Part shown: piece after piece, positions 1-8,320 of the stretch | Numbering within the stretch: the stretch's first letter is position 1 | How the letters are laid out: each line of letters opens with the position of its first letter | Source of the DNA: Paraburkholderia elongata | GTDB taxonomy: Bacteria; Pseudomonadota; Gammaproteobacteria; Burkholderiales; Burkholderiaceae | Assembly: GCF_013177735.1 (NCBI RefSeq) | Contig: NZ_WOEZ01000238.1 | Location: 1-34,191 of the forward strand | Reading direction: 5' to 3' | DNA length: 34,191 bases | Position numbers and translations under genes: made by a program | The notes under the pieces: model-generated | Told to the model about the DNA's origin: nothing | What the model saw: the letters and a program-made list of their open reading frames with translations, nothing else | The model's database searches: none

Positions 1-1119
1 GATCACTGGGACGGTCCGCTGGAAGGCCTGGTGGTGACGCGCTACGGCTACGCCGTGCCGTGCCAGCGCATCGAGATCGTCGAAGCGGCGCATCCGGTGC
101 CCGATGCGGCCGGACTCGCTGCGGCCACGCGCATCGTGGAACGGGTGAGGGGTCTCACTCCCGACGACCTGGTGCTGTGTCTGATTTCCGGCGGGGGCTC
201 GGCGTTGCTCGCACTTCCCCATGAGGGCATCACGCTGGAGGACAAGCAGCAGGTTGTGCGCGCGCTGCTCAAATCGGGCGCCACCATCAGCGAGATGAAC
301 TGCGTGCGCCGGCACCTGTCGGCGGTGAAGGGCGGGCGGCTTGCTGCCGCCTGCCATCCTGCGAAGGTCGTCACGCTGCTGATTTCCGATGTACCGGGCG
401 ACAACCCGATGGACATCGCTTCCGGTCCTACGGTACCCGATTCGACCACCTGCGCCGACGCGCTGGGCATCATCAAGCGCTATGGCATCGACGTGCCGGC
501 GAGGGTGCGCGCGCTGCTCGAAAGCGGCGCAAGCGAAACCGTCAAACCCGGCGACCCGCGCCTCGCGGGCATCGATACGCGCATGATCGCCACGCCGCAA
601 ATGGCGCTGGAAGCCGCCGCGCAAATCGCGCGCGAAGCCGGCTTCGCCAGCCATATCCTGGGCGACAGCATCGAGGGCGAGGCAAGCGACGTCGGCAAGG
701 TGATGGCCGGCATCGCGTTGCAGGTCGCGCAGCGCAAGCAGCCGTTCCAACCGCCGTGTGTGCTGCTCTCAGGCGGTGAAACCACGGTAACCGTGCGCGG
801 CGAAGGGCGCGGTGGACGCAACGTCGAGTTTCTTCTTTCGCTCGCCATTGCGCTCGGCGCTCAGCCCGGCATCCACGCGGTGGCTGGAGACACCGACGGC
901 GTGGACGGCCTGGAGGAAATTGCCGGCGCTTTTGTTGCCCCCGATACGCTCGCCCGCGCCTGGGCCCAGGGTATCAAACCTCGCGATGCGCTCACCGAGA
1001 ACGACGGCCATGGTTTCTTCGAGGCGCTCGGCGACTCGATGGTGACCGGGCCGACACTGACCAACGTGAACGATTTCCGCGCCATCCTCCTCACTGAAAA
1101 CGTCGCAAGAGAGAACTGA
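1..1119 (+). CDS. Glycerate 2-kinase (GckA/TtuD, MOFRL family), 5' partial
   Basis: The reading frame is open from the first base of the window, so the N-terminus (roughly 50-100 residues, judging by a usual family length near 420) lies outside. Visible family marks are the SGGGSALL glycine-rich loop, EMNCVRRHLSAVKGGRLA, LLISDVPGDNPMDIASGPT, LLSGGETTVTVRG followed by GRGGRNVEF, and AGDTDGVDG near the C-terminus, the last part being the MOFRL domain. Family members phosphorylate D-glycerate to 2-phosphoglycerate in the cytoplasm. The homologue in the Agrobacterium tartrate operon is called TtuD and was first described as hydroxypyruvate reductase, so older annotations may use that name. The stop is one base before the pyruvate kinase start, implying one transcript. 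The 2-kinase assignment, as opposed to 3-kinase, rests on the family and on the enolase two genes downstream, which uses the 2-phospho product. Confidence 0.9.
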   Translation, partial: DHWDGPLEGLVVTRYGYAVPCQRIEIVEAAHPVPDAAGLAAATRIVERVRGLTPDDLVLCLISGGGSALLALPHEGITLEDKQQVVRALLKSGATISEMNCVRRHLSAVKGGRLAAACHPAKVVTLLISDVPGDNPMDIASGPTVPDSTTCADALGIIKRYGIDVPARVRALLESGASETVKPGDPRLAGIDTRMIATPQMALEAAAQIAREAGFASHILGDSIEGEASDVGKVMAGIALQVAQRKQPFQPPCVLLSGGETTVTVRGEGRGGRNVEFLLSLAIALGAQPGIHAVAGDTDGVDGLEEIAGAFVAPDTLARAWAQGIKPRDALTENDGHGFFEALGDSMVTGPTLTNVNDFRAILLTENVAREN

Positions 1120-1120
1120 T

Positions 1121-2548
1121 ATGAGCACCGACACGCGCCGCAACCGCAATGCCAAGATCGTCGCCACACTGGGGCCGGCGAGTGCAGACCGGGCAACCAT
1201 AGAAGCCCTGTTCCATGCTGGCGCAGATGTTTTTCGCCTCAACTTCAGTCACGGAACGCACGAAGACCACAAGCAGCGCCTCGATACCATCCGCGAGATC
1301 GAGCGCGATCTGGGCCGGCCGATCAGCGTGCTGCTCGATCTGCAGGGACCCAAGCTGCGGGTCGGCACCTTTGCCGACGGGCCGATCCAACTGGCGGCTG
1401 GAGACAGCTTCCGGCTCGATCTCGACCGCAACAAGGCGGGTGACAAGACTCGCGCCTCGCTGCCACACCCTGAAATCTTCGCCGCGCTCACCGAGGGCAC
1501 GGATCTGCTGCTCGACGATGGCCGGGTGCGCCTGCGCGTCGAGCGCTGCGGTGCCGATTTTGCGGAGACGCGGGTCATCAACGGCGGCCCGCTGTCGGAT
1601 CGCAAGGGCGTCAACGTCCCCGGCGTGGTGTTGCCGCTGTCCGCGCTGACCGAGAAGGATCGCAAGGACCTCGACTTCGGCCTCACGCTGGGGATCGACT
1701 GGATCGCGCTGTCTTTCGTGCAGCGTCCGGAGGACATTCGCGAGATCAAGGAGATCGTTAAGGGCCGCGCCGGGATCTGCGCCAAGCTGGAGAAACCGGC
1801 GGCGATCCTGAGTCTGGATGAGATCGTCGCGGAGACCGATGCCGTGATGGTGGCGCGCGGCGACCTGGGCGTGGAGATGCCCGCCGAGCAGGTGCCGGCG
1901 ATTCAGAAACGGATCGTGCGGGCCTGCCGCAAGGCCGGCAAGCCGGTGATCGTGGCCACGCAGATGCTCGAGTCGATGGTCAGCGCGCCGGTGCCCACGC
2001 GCGCCGAAGCCTCCGACGTGGCCACCGCCATCTATGACGGCGCCGACGCGGTGATGCTGTCGGCCGAATCGGCTTCCGGCAAATATCCAGTGGAGGCGGT
2101 GAGCATGATGAACAGCATCATCACCCAGACCGAGGCGGACCCGCACTACCGGGAAGCGATCGAGGCGTCGCATTCGGCGCCGCGTGCGGATCTGGCGGAC
2201 GCCATCGGCTGCGCGATGCGGCGGGTGGCGGGACTGCTGCATGTGGCCGCCACGGTCGCCTATACCAGCTCCGGCTATTCCGCGCTGCGCATGGCGCGCG
2301 AACGCCCTGAGGCGCCGATCATCGGCATGACGCCGCGGCTCGCCACCGCACGACGCCTCGCCCTCGTGTGGGGCGTGCATTCGGTGCTGTGCAACGAAGT
2401 GGAGAGCGTCCCCGAGATGAGCGATCTCGCCTGCCAGACCGCGGTGAAGGAGGGTTTCGGCGAGGCCGGCCAGACCATCGTCATCTCCGCGGGCATGCCC
2501 TTCGGCACGTCCGGCACGACCAACCTGCTGCGCATTGCGCAGATCTAG
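1121..2548 (+). CDS. pyk: Pyruvate kinase
   Basis: 475 residues, normal for a bacterial pyruvate kinase. It converts PEP plus ADP to pyruvate plus ATP. The start region NRNAKIVATLGPAS is the classic N-terminal substrate/nucleotide segment; RLNFSHGTHEDH carries the conserved Arg and Asn/Ser cation-site residues. AKLEKPAAI supplies the catalytic Lys, DAVMVARGDLGVEMP the divalent-metal acidic residue and VATQMLESM the conserved Thr. The C-terminal third is the regulatory domain. The ATG lies one base after the upstream stop with a purine-rich AAGAGAG tract before it. Its place between a glycerate 2-kinase and an enolase suggests it serves glycerate (or tartrate/glyoxylate-derived) carbon, like ttuE of the Agrobacterium tartrate cluster, and is not necessarily the housekeeping glycolytic enzyme. 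That role is inferred from context. Confidence 0.95.
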   Translation: MSTDTRRNRNAKIVATLGPASADRATIEALFHAGADVFRLNFSHGTHEDHKQRLDTIREIERDLGRPISVLLDLQGPKLRVGTFADGPIQLAAGDSFRLDLDRNKAGDKTRASLPHPEIFAALTEGTDLLLDDGRVRLRVERCGADFAETRVINGGPLSDRKGVNVPGVVLPLSALTEKDRKDLDFGLTLGIDWIALSFVQRPEDIREIKEIVKGRAGICAKLEKPAAILSLDEIVAETDAVMVARGDLGVEMPAEQVPAIQKRIVRACRKAGKPVIVATQMLESMVSAPVPTRAEASDVATAIYDGADAVMLSAESASGKYPVEAVSMMNSIITQTEADPHYREAIEASHSAPRADLADAIGCAMRRVAGLLHVAATVAYTSSGYSALRMARERPEAPIIGMTPRLATARRLALVWGVHSVLCNEVESVPEMSDLACQTAVKEGFGEAGQTIVISAGMPFGTSGTTNLLRIAQI

Positions 2549-2589
2549 AACGGTAGTGAATGGTGGCTTAACTTGCTTCTGAGGAAGAA

Positions 2590-3879
2590 ATGTCAATGGC
2601 AAAGATCCAGGATATCCGCGGCTACGAGATTCTCGATTCGCGCGGCAACCCAACGGTGGCCGCGGAAGTCTTGCTCGATTCCGGTGCGCGTGGCGTAGCG
2701 GCGGTTCCGTCCGGCGCCTCGACCGGTAAGCGCGAGGCGCTCGAGCTGCGCGACGGTGACCCCAAGCGCTACGGCGGCAAGGGCGTTCAAAAGGCAGTCG
2801 CACACGTGAGCAACGAGATCCGCAGCGCGCTAAAAGGGCGCAACCCGGCTGACCAGGCCGGCATCGACCAGACGATGATCGAGCTGGACGGCACGTCCAC
2901 CAAGTCGAGTCTCGGCGCCAACGCGATCCTCGCGGTTTCGCTGGCGACGGCTCACGCCGCCGCGGCCGACGCGGGACAGCCGCTCTATCGTTACCTTGGC
3001 CGCGATCGGGAACCGCTCTTGCCGGTGCCGATGATGAACGTGATCAACGGTGGTGCTCACGCCGACAACAAGGTGGACGTGCAGGAGTTTCTGATTTTGC
3101 CGGTGGGTGCGCCGAGCTTCAGCGAAGCATTGCGCTACGGCACCGAGGTCTTTCATGCGCTGAAGCGCCTGCTGCATGACCACGGCCTGAGCACGGCGGT
3201 GGGCGACGAAGGCGGCTTCGCGCCGAATCTGTCGTCCAACGAAGAGGCGCTCGACATCCTCATGCGCGCCATCGAGCTGGCGGGATACCGGCCGGGCAAG
3301 GACATCTATCTGGGCGTCGATGCGGCGAGTTCCGAGTTCTATAGTGAAGGTAACTACCGCCTCGACGCCGAAGACAGGACTCTGAGTTCTGAGCAGTTCG
3401 CCGACTTTCTCGCCGACTGGGTGCGCAAATACCCGGTGCTGTCCATCGAAGACGGCATGGCCGAAGAGGACTGGAGCGGCTGGAAGCTTCTGACCGGCCG
3501 GCTGGCGAAGACCGTGCAGCTGGTGGGTGACGACGTGTTCGTCACCAATGCCGAGATTCTCAAGCGCGGCATCGACGAGGGCGTCGGTAATTCAATCCTC
3601 ATCAAGGTCAACCAGATCGGCACGCTGACCGAAACGCTCGCGGCCATCGATCTCGCGCGCAACGCCGGCTACACCACCGTGATCTCGCACCGCTCGGGGG
3701 AGACGGAGGACGTCACGATTGCCGATCTCGCCGTCGCCACCGCAGCAGGGCAGATCGAGACAGGCTCGCTGTCCCGCTCGGACCGGGTGGCGAAGTACAA
3801 CCGCCTGCTGCGCATCGAAGCGGAGCTGGGAAGCGCGGCCCGCTATGCCGGACGCGCGGCCTTTCCGGTCCTGAAATAG
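2590..3879 (+). CDS. eno: Enolase paralogue with a substituted active-site lysine
   Basis: 429 residues, full length for enolase (2-phosphoglycerate to PEP, cytoplasmic). The ATG follows GAGGAAG; a second ATG two codons later is also possible. Most catalytic residues are present: Ser in PSGASTG, His in GGAHADN, Glu in VDVQEF, Glu in GDEGGFAPN, Asp in GVDAASSEF, Glu in IEDGM, Asp in LVGDDVF, Lys in ILIKVNQIGT and His-Arg-Ser in ISHRSGETED. The conserved Lys in the C-terminal QIKTG motif (Lys396 in yeast numbering) is Glu here, residue 390 in QIETGSLSRSDR, encoded by GAG. Several other motifs depart from the usual wording (GGAHADNK, IEDGMAEED). The gene sits in a glycerate-use cluster, not in the pyrG-kdsA-eno context usual for the housekeeping copy of beta-proteobacteria, so it is probably a second enolase. 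Whether it is fully active cannot be told from sequence. Confidence 0.93.
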   Translation: MSMAKIQDIRGYEILDSRGNPTVAAEVLLDSGARGVAAVPSGASTGKREALELRDGDPKRYGGKGVQKAVAHVSNEIRSALKGRNPADQAGIDQTMIELDGTSTKSSLGANAILAVSLATAHAAAADAGQPLYRYLGRDREPLLPVPMMNVINGGAHADNKVDVQEFLILPVGAPSFSEALRYGTEVFHALKRLLHDHGLSTAVGDEGGFAPNLSSNEEALDILMRAIELAGYRPGKDIYLGVDAASSEFYSEGNYRLDAEDRTLSSEQFADFLADWVRKYPVLSIEDGMAEEDWSGWKLLTGRLAKTVQLVGDDVFVTNAEILKRGIDEGVGNSILIKVNQIGTLTETLAAIDLARNAGYTTVISHRSGETEDVTIADLAVATAAGQIETGSLSRSDRVAKYNRLLRIEAELGSAARYAGRAAFPVLK

Positions 3880-3926
3880 CCGTGGGTCGCGGTGTCCGCT
3901 GCGCGTTGCGTGCGGACACCGTCACC

Positions 3927-4025
3927 GAGCGGTAACAGAGCGGCAATAGAGCAGCAATAGAGCGGCAAAAGAGCAGCAATAAGGCGGCAATGAAGTGCCA
4001 ATCGAGCGCCAATCGAGCGCCAACT
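3927..4025 (+). repeat. 11-bp tandem repeat, nine degenerate units
   Basis: Nine consecutive units keep an 11-bp register with no indel, except that the last carries one extra base: GAGCGGTAACA, GAGCGGCAATA, GAGCAGCAATA, GAGCGGCAAAA, GAGCAGCAATA, AGGCGGCAATG, AAGTGCCAATC, GAGCGCCAATC, GAGCGCCAACTC. The consensus is GAGCGGCAATA, drifting to GAGCGCCAATC at the downstream end. The period is not a multiple of three and no convincing gene runs through it, so it is not a protein repeat. It fills most of the 180-bp space between eno and dctA and ends 24 bp before the dctA Shine-Dalgarno sequence. The period is close to one helical turn, so a phased protein-binding or bent-DNA region is possible. Function unknown. 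Confidence 0.85.
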
Positions 4026-4059
4026 CGCGTCTCGACAAATCATATCGTTGGAGGAAGAC

Positions 4060-5379
4060 ATGCCTAAATTCTTTAAGTCGCTATTCGGCCAGGTGGTCAT
4101 AGCGCTGATACTCGGCATCGTGCTCGGTGTCTTTGTTCCCGAATTCGGGATCAAGCTGAAACCGCTGGGCGACGGCTTTATCAAGCTCGTGAAGATGCTG
4201 ATCGCGCCGATCGTGTTCTGCGTCGTGGTGCACGGTATCGCCGGCGCGGGCGATCTGAAGAAGGTCGGCCGGGTCGGCGGGAAAGCGGTGCTGTACTTCG
4301 AGGTGATCACCACCATCGCGCTCGCTCTCGGTCTCGCACTCGGCTATGTGCTGCAGCCGGGCGTGGGCATGAATATCGACCCCAAAACCCTCGACCCGTC
4401 CGCGCTCAGTTCATACCTGACGACCGCCGCGCACGTGAAGAGCACGGGCACCGCTGAATTCCTCATGAGAATCATCCCCGATACCTTCATTGGGGCGTTT
4501 GCCAACGGCGACGTGCTGCAGGTGTTGCTGATTTCGATCCTGTTCGGCTGCGCGCTGTCGCTGCTGGGTGAGCCGTTCAAGCCGGTCACCTCGTTCATCG
4601 AGAAGATTTCGCACGTGCTGTTCAAGATCATGTTCTTCATCGTGAAGCTCGCTCCCCTCGGTGTACTTGGCGCGATCTCTTTCACGGTGGGCAAATATGG
4701 CCTCGGCTCGCTCAAGCAACTGGGTTATCTGGTCGGCACGTTCTACCTCGCCGTGGTGCTGTTCGTCATTTTTATCAGTGGCGGTGTGCTTCGACTGTGC
4801 GGATTCAATATCTTCAAGTTGATCCGCTATATGAAGGACGAACTGCTGGTGGTGCTGGGCACGGCTTCTTCCGATAGCGTGCTGCCCCAGATCATGCGGA
4901 AACTGGAGCGGCTGGGTATCAAGGATTCCACCGTGGGGCTGGTCATTCCCACCGGTTACTCGTTCAACCTCGATGCGTTTTCCATGTATCTCACGCTGGC
5001 AGCGGTGTTCATCGCTCAGGCGACCAACACGCATCTGTCGCTTAGCCACCTGCTCGTCATCCTCGGCGTGGCGATGATCACCTCCAAGGGCGCGCACGGC
5101 GTGCCGGGCTCGGCCATCGTGATTCTGGCGGCGACGCTCTCGGCCATCCCCGACATTCCGGTGATCGGACTGGTGCTGGTGCTGGCGGTCGACTGGTTCA
5201 TGGGCATTGCCCGGGCGGCCGGCAACATGATCGGCAACTGTGTGGCCACCGTGGTCATCGCGGCATGGGAAAAGGACATCGACAAGGCGCAGGCGAGGCG
5301 CGTCCTCAACGGCGAAGTGGAAGTCGATCTCGACGAGCATGTCGAGGAATTCCTGCCTGGCGTCGGCACGGCGAAATAA
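4060..5379 (+). CDS. dctA: C4-dicarboxylate:H+ symporter DctA
   Basis: 439 residues from the ATG that follows GGAGG (4050-4054); an upstream in-frame TTG exists but would put the ribosome site inside the gene. The protein is strongly hydrophobic with the DAACS (dicarboxylate/amino acid:cation symporter) fold. It begins FFKSLFGQVVIALILGIVLG, then has KLVKMLIAPIVFCVVVHGIAG in helix 2, a serine-rich re-entrant segment around VVLGTASSDSVLPQIM, the PTGYSFNLDAFSMYLTLAAVFIAQATN motif of helix 7, and SKGAHGVPGSAIVILAATLSA of the second hairpin. DctA imports succinate, fumarate, malate and sometimes related acids across the inner membrane. Placement after the glycerate-kinase, pyk and eno genes suggests uptake of a dicarboxylate feeding the same route (tartrate is a candidate), but the substrate is inferred. 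The 11-bp repeat array occupies its upstream region. Confidence 0.95.
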   Translation: MPKFFKSLFGQVVIALILGIVLGVFVPEFGIKLKPLGDGFIKLVKMLIAPIVFCVVVHGIAGAGDLKKVGRVGGKAVLYFEVITTIALALGLALGYVLQPGVGMNIDPKTLDPSALSSYLTTAAHVKSTGTAEFLMRIIPDTFIGAFANGDVLQVLLISILFGCALSLLGEPFKPVTSFIEKISHVLFKIMFFIVKLAPLGVLGAISFTVGKYGLGSLKQLGYLVGTFYLAVVLFVIFISGGVLRLCGFNIFKLIRYMKDELLVVLGTASSDSVLPQIMRKLERLGIKDSTVGLVIPTGYSFNLDAFSMYLTLAAVFIAQATNTHLSLSHLLVILGVAMITSKGAHGVPGSAIVILAATLSAIPDIPVIGLVLVLAVDWFMGIARAAGNMIGNCVATVVIAAWEKDIDKAQARRVLNGEVEVDLDEHVEEFLPGVGTAK

Positions 5380-5424
5380 GCCGCGCCGGACGCATGACGT
5401 CACCCCTTTTTACGGAGGTAGCAC

Positions 5425-6603
5425 ATGGATGAAATCGTCATCGTGGCAGCCGGACGCACGGCGGTAGGTAAATTCGGCGGTTCGCTCGCTAAGGTTGCCG
5501 CCGCCGACCTGGGCGCGCACGTTATCAGGCATTTGCTTGCGAAGATCGGCATCGGACCCGATCAGGTGAGCGAAGTCATCATGGGCCAGGTGCTCACGGC
5601 CGGCGTAGGGCAAAACCCTGCGCGCCAGGCGTCGATCCGTGCCGGCCTCGATCCGATGGTTCCGGCGATGACCATCAACAAGGTATGCGGCTCGGGCCTC
5701 AAGGCTACCCACCTGGCCGCGCAGGCCATCAAGGCGGGCGACGCCGAGATCGTGGTCGCCGGCGGGCAGGAAAACATGAGCGCGTCGGCGCACGTGTTGC
5801 CCAACTCGCGTGACGGCTTTCGCATGGGGGACGCGAAACTGGTCGACACGATGATCGTCGACGGTCTGTGGGACGCGTTCAATCAGTACCACATGGGCAC
5901 CACCGCCGAGAACGTCGCGAAGCAACACGGCATTTCGCGTCAGGAGCAGGACGAGTTTGCCGCCCACTCGCAGCAGAAAGCCGAGGCGGCACAGAAGGCC
6001 GGCAAGTTCAAGGACGAAATCATCGCGCTGGAGATTCCTTCGAAGAAGGGGCCGACGCTGTCCTTCGACACCGATGAATTCATCAAGGCCGGCGTCACGG
6101 CCGAGGCGCTCGGCGGCCTGCGCCCCGCGTTCGCCAAGGACGGCACGGTCACCGCCGGCAACGCATCGGGTATCAACGACGGCGCGGCCGCGGTCGTGAT
6201 GATGCCGGCCTGGAAGGCCGAAATGCTTGGGCTGAAGCCGCTCGCGCGCATCAAGGCCTATGCGTCGGCCGGGGTAGACCCGACCGTGATGGGCATGGGC
6301 CCGGTGCCGGCCTCCCAATTGTGTCTGAAGAAGGCCGGCTGGACCCCGCGCGACGTGGACCTGATGGAGATCAACGAAGCGTTTGCGGCCCAGGCGATCG
6401 CGGTGAACAAACAGATGGAGTGGGATACGAGCCGGATCAACGTGAACGGCGGGGCGATCGCGATCGGTCATCCGATCGGTGCTTCGGGCTGCCGCATCCT
6501 GGTGACGCTGATCCACGAAATGATCCGCCGCGACGCGAAGCGCGGGCTGGCCAGCCTGTGCATCGGCGGAGGGATGGGCGTGGCGCTTGCGATCGAGCGT
6601 TAG
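5425..6603 (+). CDS. phaA: Acetyl-CoA acetyltransferase (beta-ketothiolase)
   Basis: 392 residues, usual for biosynthetic thiolases. It condenses two acetyl-CoA to acetoacetyl-CoA, the first step of PHB synthesis, or runs in reverse. The nucleophilic Cys is residue 88 in INKVCGSGLKA. The catalytic His is residue 349 in AIAIGHPIGASGC and the second Cys is residue 379 in SLCIGGGMG, the same positions I recall for Cupriavidus/Ralstonia PhaA. The ATG follows GGAGG at a good distance. phaB lies downstream on the same strand but is separated from it by an allantoicase and a ureidoglycolate lyase gene, an unusual break in the usual phaA-phaB pair. No phaC synthase is in view, so this is probably not the main phaCAB locus. 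Confidence 0.95.
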   Translation: MDEIVIVAAGRTAVGKFGGSLAKVAAADLGAHVIRHLLAKIGIGPDQVSEVIMGQVLTAGVGQNPARQASIRAGLDPMVPAMTINKVCGSGLKATHLAAQAIKAGDAEIVVAGGQENMSASAHVLPNSRDGFRMGDAKLVDTMIVDGLWDAFNQYHMGTTAENVAKQHGISRQEQDEFAAHSQQKAEAAQKAGKFKDEIIALEIPSKKGPTLSFDTDEFIKAGVTAEALGGLRPAFAKDGTVTAGNASGINDGAAAVVMMPAWKAEMLGLKPLARIKAYASAGVDPTVMGMGPVPASQLCLKKAGWTPRDVDLMEINEAFAAQAIAVNKQMEWDTSRINVNGGAIAIGHPIGASGCRILVTLIHEMIRRDAKRGLASLCIGGGMGVALAIER

Positions 6604-6655
6604 TCGTTAGTCAGTACTCCAGCACACCAGTCACAGTATCTAGCGAGCTGAAATC

Positions 6656-7657
6656 ATGACCATTACCGTTAATACCCCGCAGGAATTCGTCACCCGCTGG
6701 CTCAACCTGGCGCAGCCACGCCTTGGCGCCAAGCCCCTATCCTGTACCGACGAGTGGTTCGCGCCGGCGGAGCGCATGCTGAGCCCCGACCCCGCGGTGT
6801 TTATCGTCGGCAAGTTCGACGACCACGGCAAGTGGATGGACGGTTGGGAAACGCGGCGGCGCCGCGGCGGCGGTTATGACCAATGCGTCGTCAAACTAGG
6901 GCTGCCCGGCATCATCAAAGGCGTGGAGATCGACACCAGCCACTTCACAGGCAACTTTCCGCCGGCGGCTTCGCTCGACGCGTGCTACAGCGAAGGCGAT
7001 CCGACCGACAGCACGGTGTGGCACGAGGCAGTGCCGTCGGTCAATCTGCAAGGCAATTCGCACCACTATGTGTCGGTCGACGATGAACGCACCTGGACGC
7101 ACGTTCGCCTGAACATCTATCCGGATGGCGGCGTCGCGCGCCTACGCATTCACGGGCAGGTTCAATGCAACTGGGACAAGCGCGATCCGCAGGCCGTGGT
7201 CGATCTCTGTGCGGTGGAAAACGGCGGCCGGCCGATTGCCTGGAACGACTCGCACTTCGGGCCGCCGCATCCGCTGTTGACACCGGGCCGTGGCGTCAAT
7301 ATGGGTGACGGTTGGGAAACGCGGCGGCGCCGCGAACCGGGCAACGACTGGCTGATCATCGAGCTGGGGCATCTGGGCACGATCGAGGAAATCGTCGTCG
7401 ATACCGCTCACTTCAAGGGCAACTTCCCCGACCGCTGTTCGATCCAGGCGGCTCACGTGACCGGCGGCACCGAGCAATCGCTGATCACACAGAGCATGTT
7501 CTGGCCGGTGCTGCTGTCCGAGCAGAAGCTGGGCATGGACGCGATCCACAAGTTTAGCGAGCAGGTGCAAGGCATCGGCCCGGTCAGCCACGTGCGTCTG
7601 AACATCTTCCCGGACGGCGGGATCAGCCGTTTGCGCCTGTTCGGCAAGATCGCCTGA
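6656..7657 (+). CDS. alc: Allantoicase, copy 1 (within PHB genes)
   Basis: 333 residues, two homologous jelly-roll domains in tandem, as in all allantoicases. The repeated cores are MDGWETRRRRGGGYDQC with IDTSHFTGNFPPAAS (first half) and GDGWETRRRREPGNDW with VDTAHFKGNFPDRCS (second half). Each half ends in an H(V)RLNI.PDGG..RLR motif. The enzyme hydrolyses allantoate to ureidoglycolate and urea. By eye it is about 60% identical to the second copy at 24303, so the two are diverged paralogues or xenologues and not a recent duplication. A 28-bp stretch is repeated exactly at 6839-6866 and 7307-7334, in the two halves. The start has only a weak ribosome site (GCGAGCTG). allA follows 20 bp downstream. 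Confidence 0.93.
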   Translation: MTITVNTPQEFVTRWLNLAQPRLGAKPLSCTDEWFAPAERMLSPDPAVFIVGKFDDHGKWMDGWETRRRRGGGYDQCVVKLGLPGIIKGVEIDTSHFTGNFPPAASLDACYSEGDPTDSTVWHEAVPSVNLQGNSHHYVSVDDERTWTHVRLNIYPDGGVARLRIHGQVQCNWDKRDPQAVVDLCAVENGGRPIAWNDSHFGPPHPLLTPGRGVNMGDGWETRRRREPGNDWLIIELGHLGTIEEIVVDTAHFKGNFPDRCSIQAAHVTGGTEQSLITQSMFWPVLLSEQKLGMDAIHKFSEQVQGIGPVSHVRLNIFPDGGISRLRLFGKIA

Positions 7658-7677
7658 GCGCCGGCGAGGAGCAGGAC

Positions 7678-8181
7678 ATGTCATCGCAAACACTGGAGTT
7701 GATGCCACTGACGCACGAAGCTTTTGCGTCGTTCGGGGATGTCATCGAATACGAGGGTCGTGATTTTTTCCATATCAACGACAAGATGGTCGAGCGGTAT
7801 CACGACCTCGCACGCGTGGACACGCAGGAGGCGGGCGGCCGGACGCTGATCAGCTGGCTGCGCGCCAAGCCGAATACGTTTCCGTCGATGGTCAAGTTTG
7901 TCGAGCGTCACCAGCTATCGAGCCAGGCGTTTATTCCGCTCGATAACAATCCGTTTGTCGTGGTGGTGGCGCCGCGCGGCGACACGGTCAAGGTCGGCGA
8001 CCTGCGTGCCTTCATCACGAACGGCAAGCAGGGCGTGAACTATCACCGTGGCGTGTGGCATCACGTGCTGCTGGTGCCCAAGCGAGCGATGCAGTTCATT
8101 GTGGTCGATCGTGGCGGACCGGAACGCAACTGCGATGAATTCTGGTTTGGGGAAGAGGAGCAGCCCGTGCTCAAGGTATAG
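7678..8181 (+). CDS. allA: Ureidoglycolate lyase, copy 1
   Basis: 167 residues, the normal AllA length, with a cupin-like beta fold. It cleaves ureidoglycolate to glyoxylate and urea, completing allantoate breakdown after Alc. Family marks include LTHEAFASFGDVIEYEG, RYHDLARVD, the ERHQLSSQAFIPLD segment, FVVVVAPRGD, RAFITNGKQGVNYHRGVWHH and IVVDRGG. The ATG is preceded by GAGGAGCAGG. A second, clearly diverged AllA is at 25313. The short stretch behind it (8182-8320) has a weak stem (ACCGGC/GCCGGT, 8212-8230) but no clear terminator, so phaB may be co-transcribed. The glyoxylate product links this pair to malate synthase at 10664. Confidence 0.93.
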   Translation: MSSQTLELMPLTHEAFASFGDVIEYEGRDFFHINDKMVERYHDLARVDTQEAGGRTLISWLRAKPNTFPSMVKFVERHQLSSQAFIPLDNNPFVVVVAPRGDTVKVGDLRAFITNGKQGVNYHRGVWHHVLLVPKRAMQFIVVDRGGPERNCDEFWFGEEEQPVLKV

Positions 8182-8320
8182 CCGGGCGCACGGGCCTATC
8201 GATCTGGCGGGACCGGCTTTCGTTGCCGGTTTCGCTTGTCGCGTAACAACGGATGCTGGTCGCAGCGGTATAGGCGACCCGCTTATCCGATCACAAAAAT
8301 GACTTTGGAGGAGTTCAATC

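Noticed and set aside
1091..2803. 570-codon minus-strand open frame across pyk
   Set aside because: Mirror of the pyruvate kinase gene in high-G+C DNA; His/Arg-rich composition and no domain, while the plus strand has a clear enzyme.
3927..4025. CRISPR array
   Set aside because: Units are contiguous 11-mers with no spacers of 25-40 bp and no cas genes in the window.
4048..4059. TTG start four codons upstream for dctA
   Set aside because: It would place GGAGG inside the gene; ATG 4060 has that site at ideal distance.
8212..8230. Stem ACCGGC/GCCGGT after allA as a terminator
   Set aside because: Only 6 bp and no clean T-run; not convincing.
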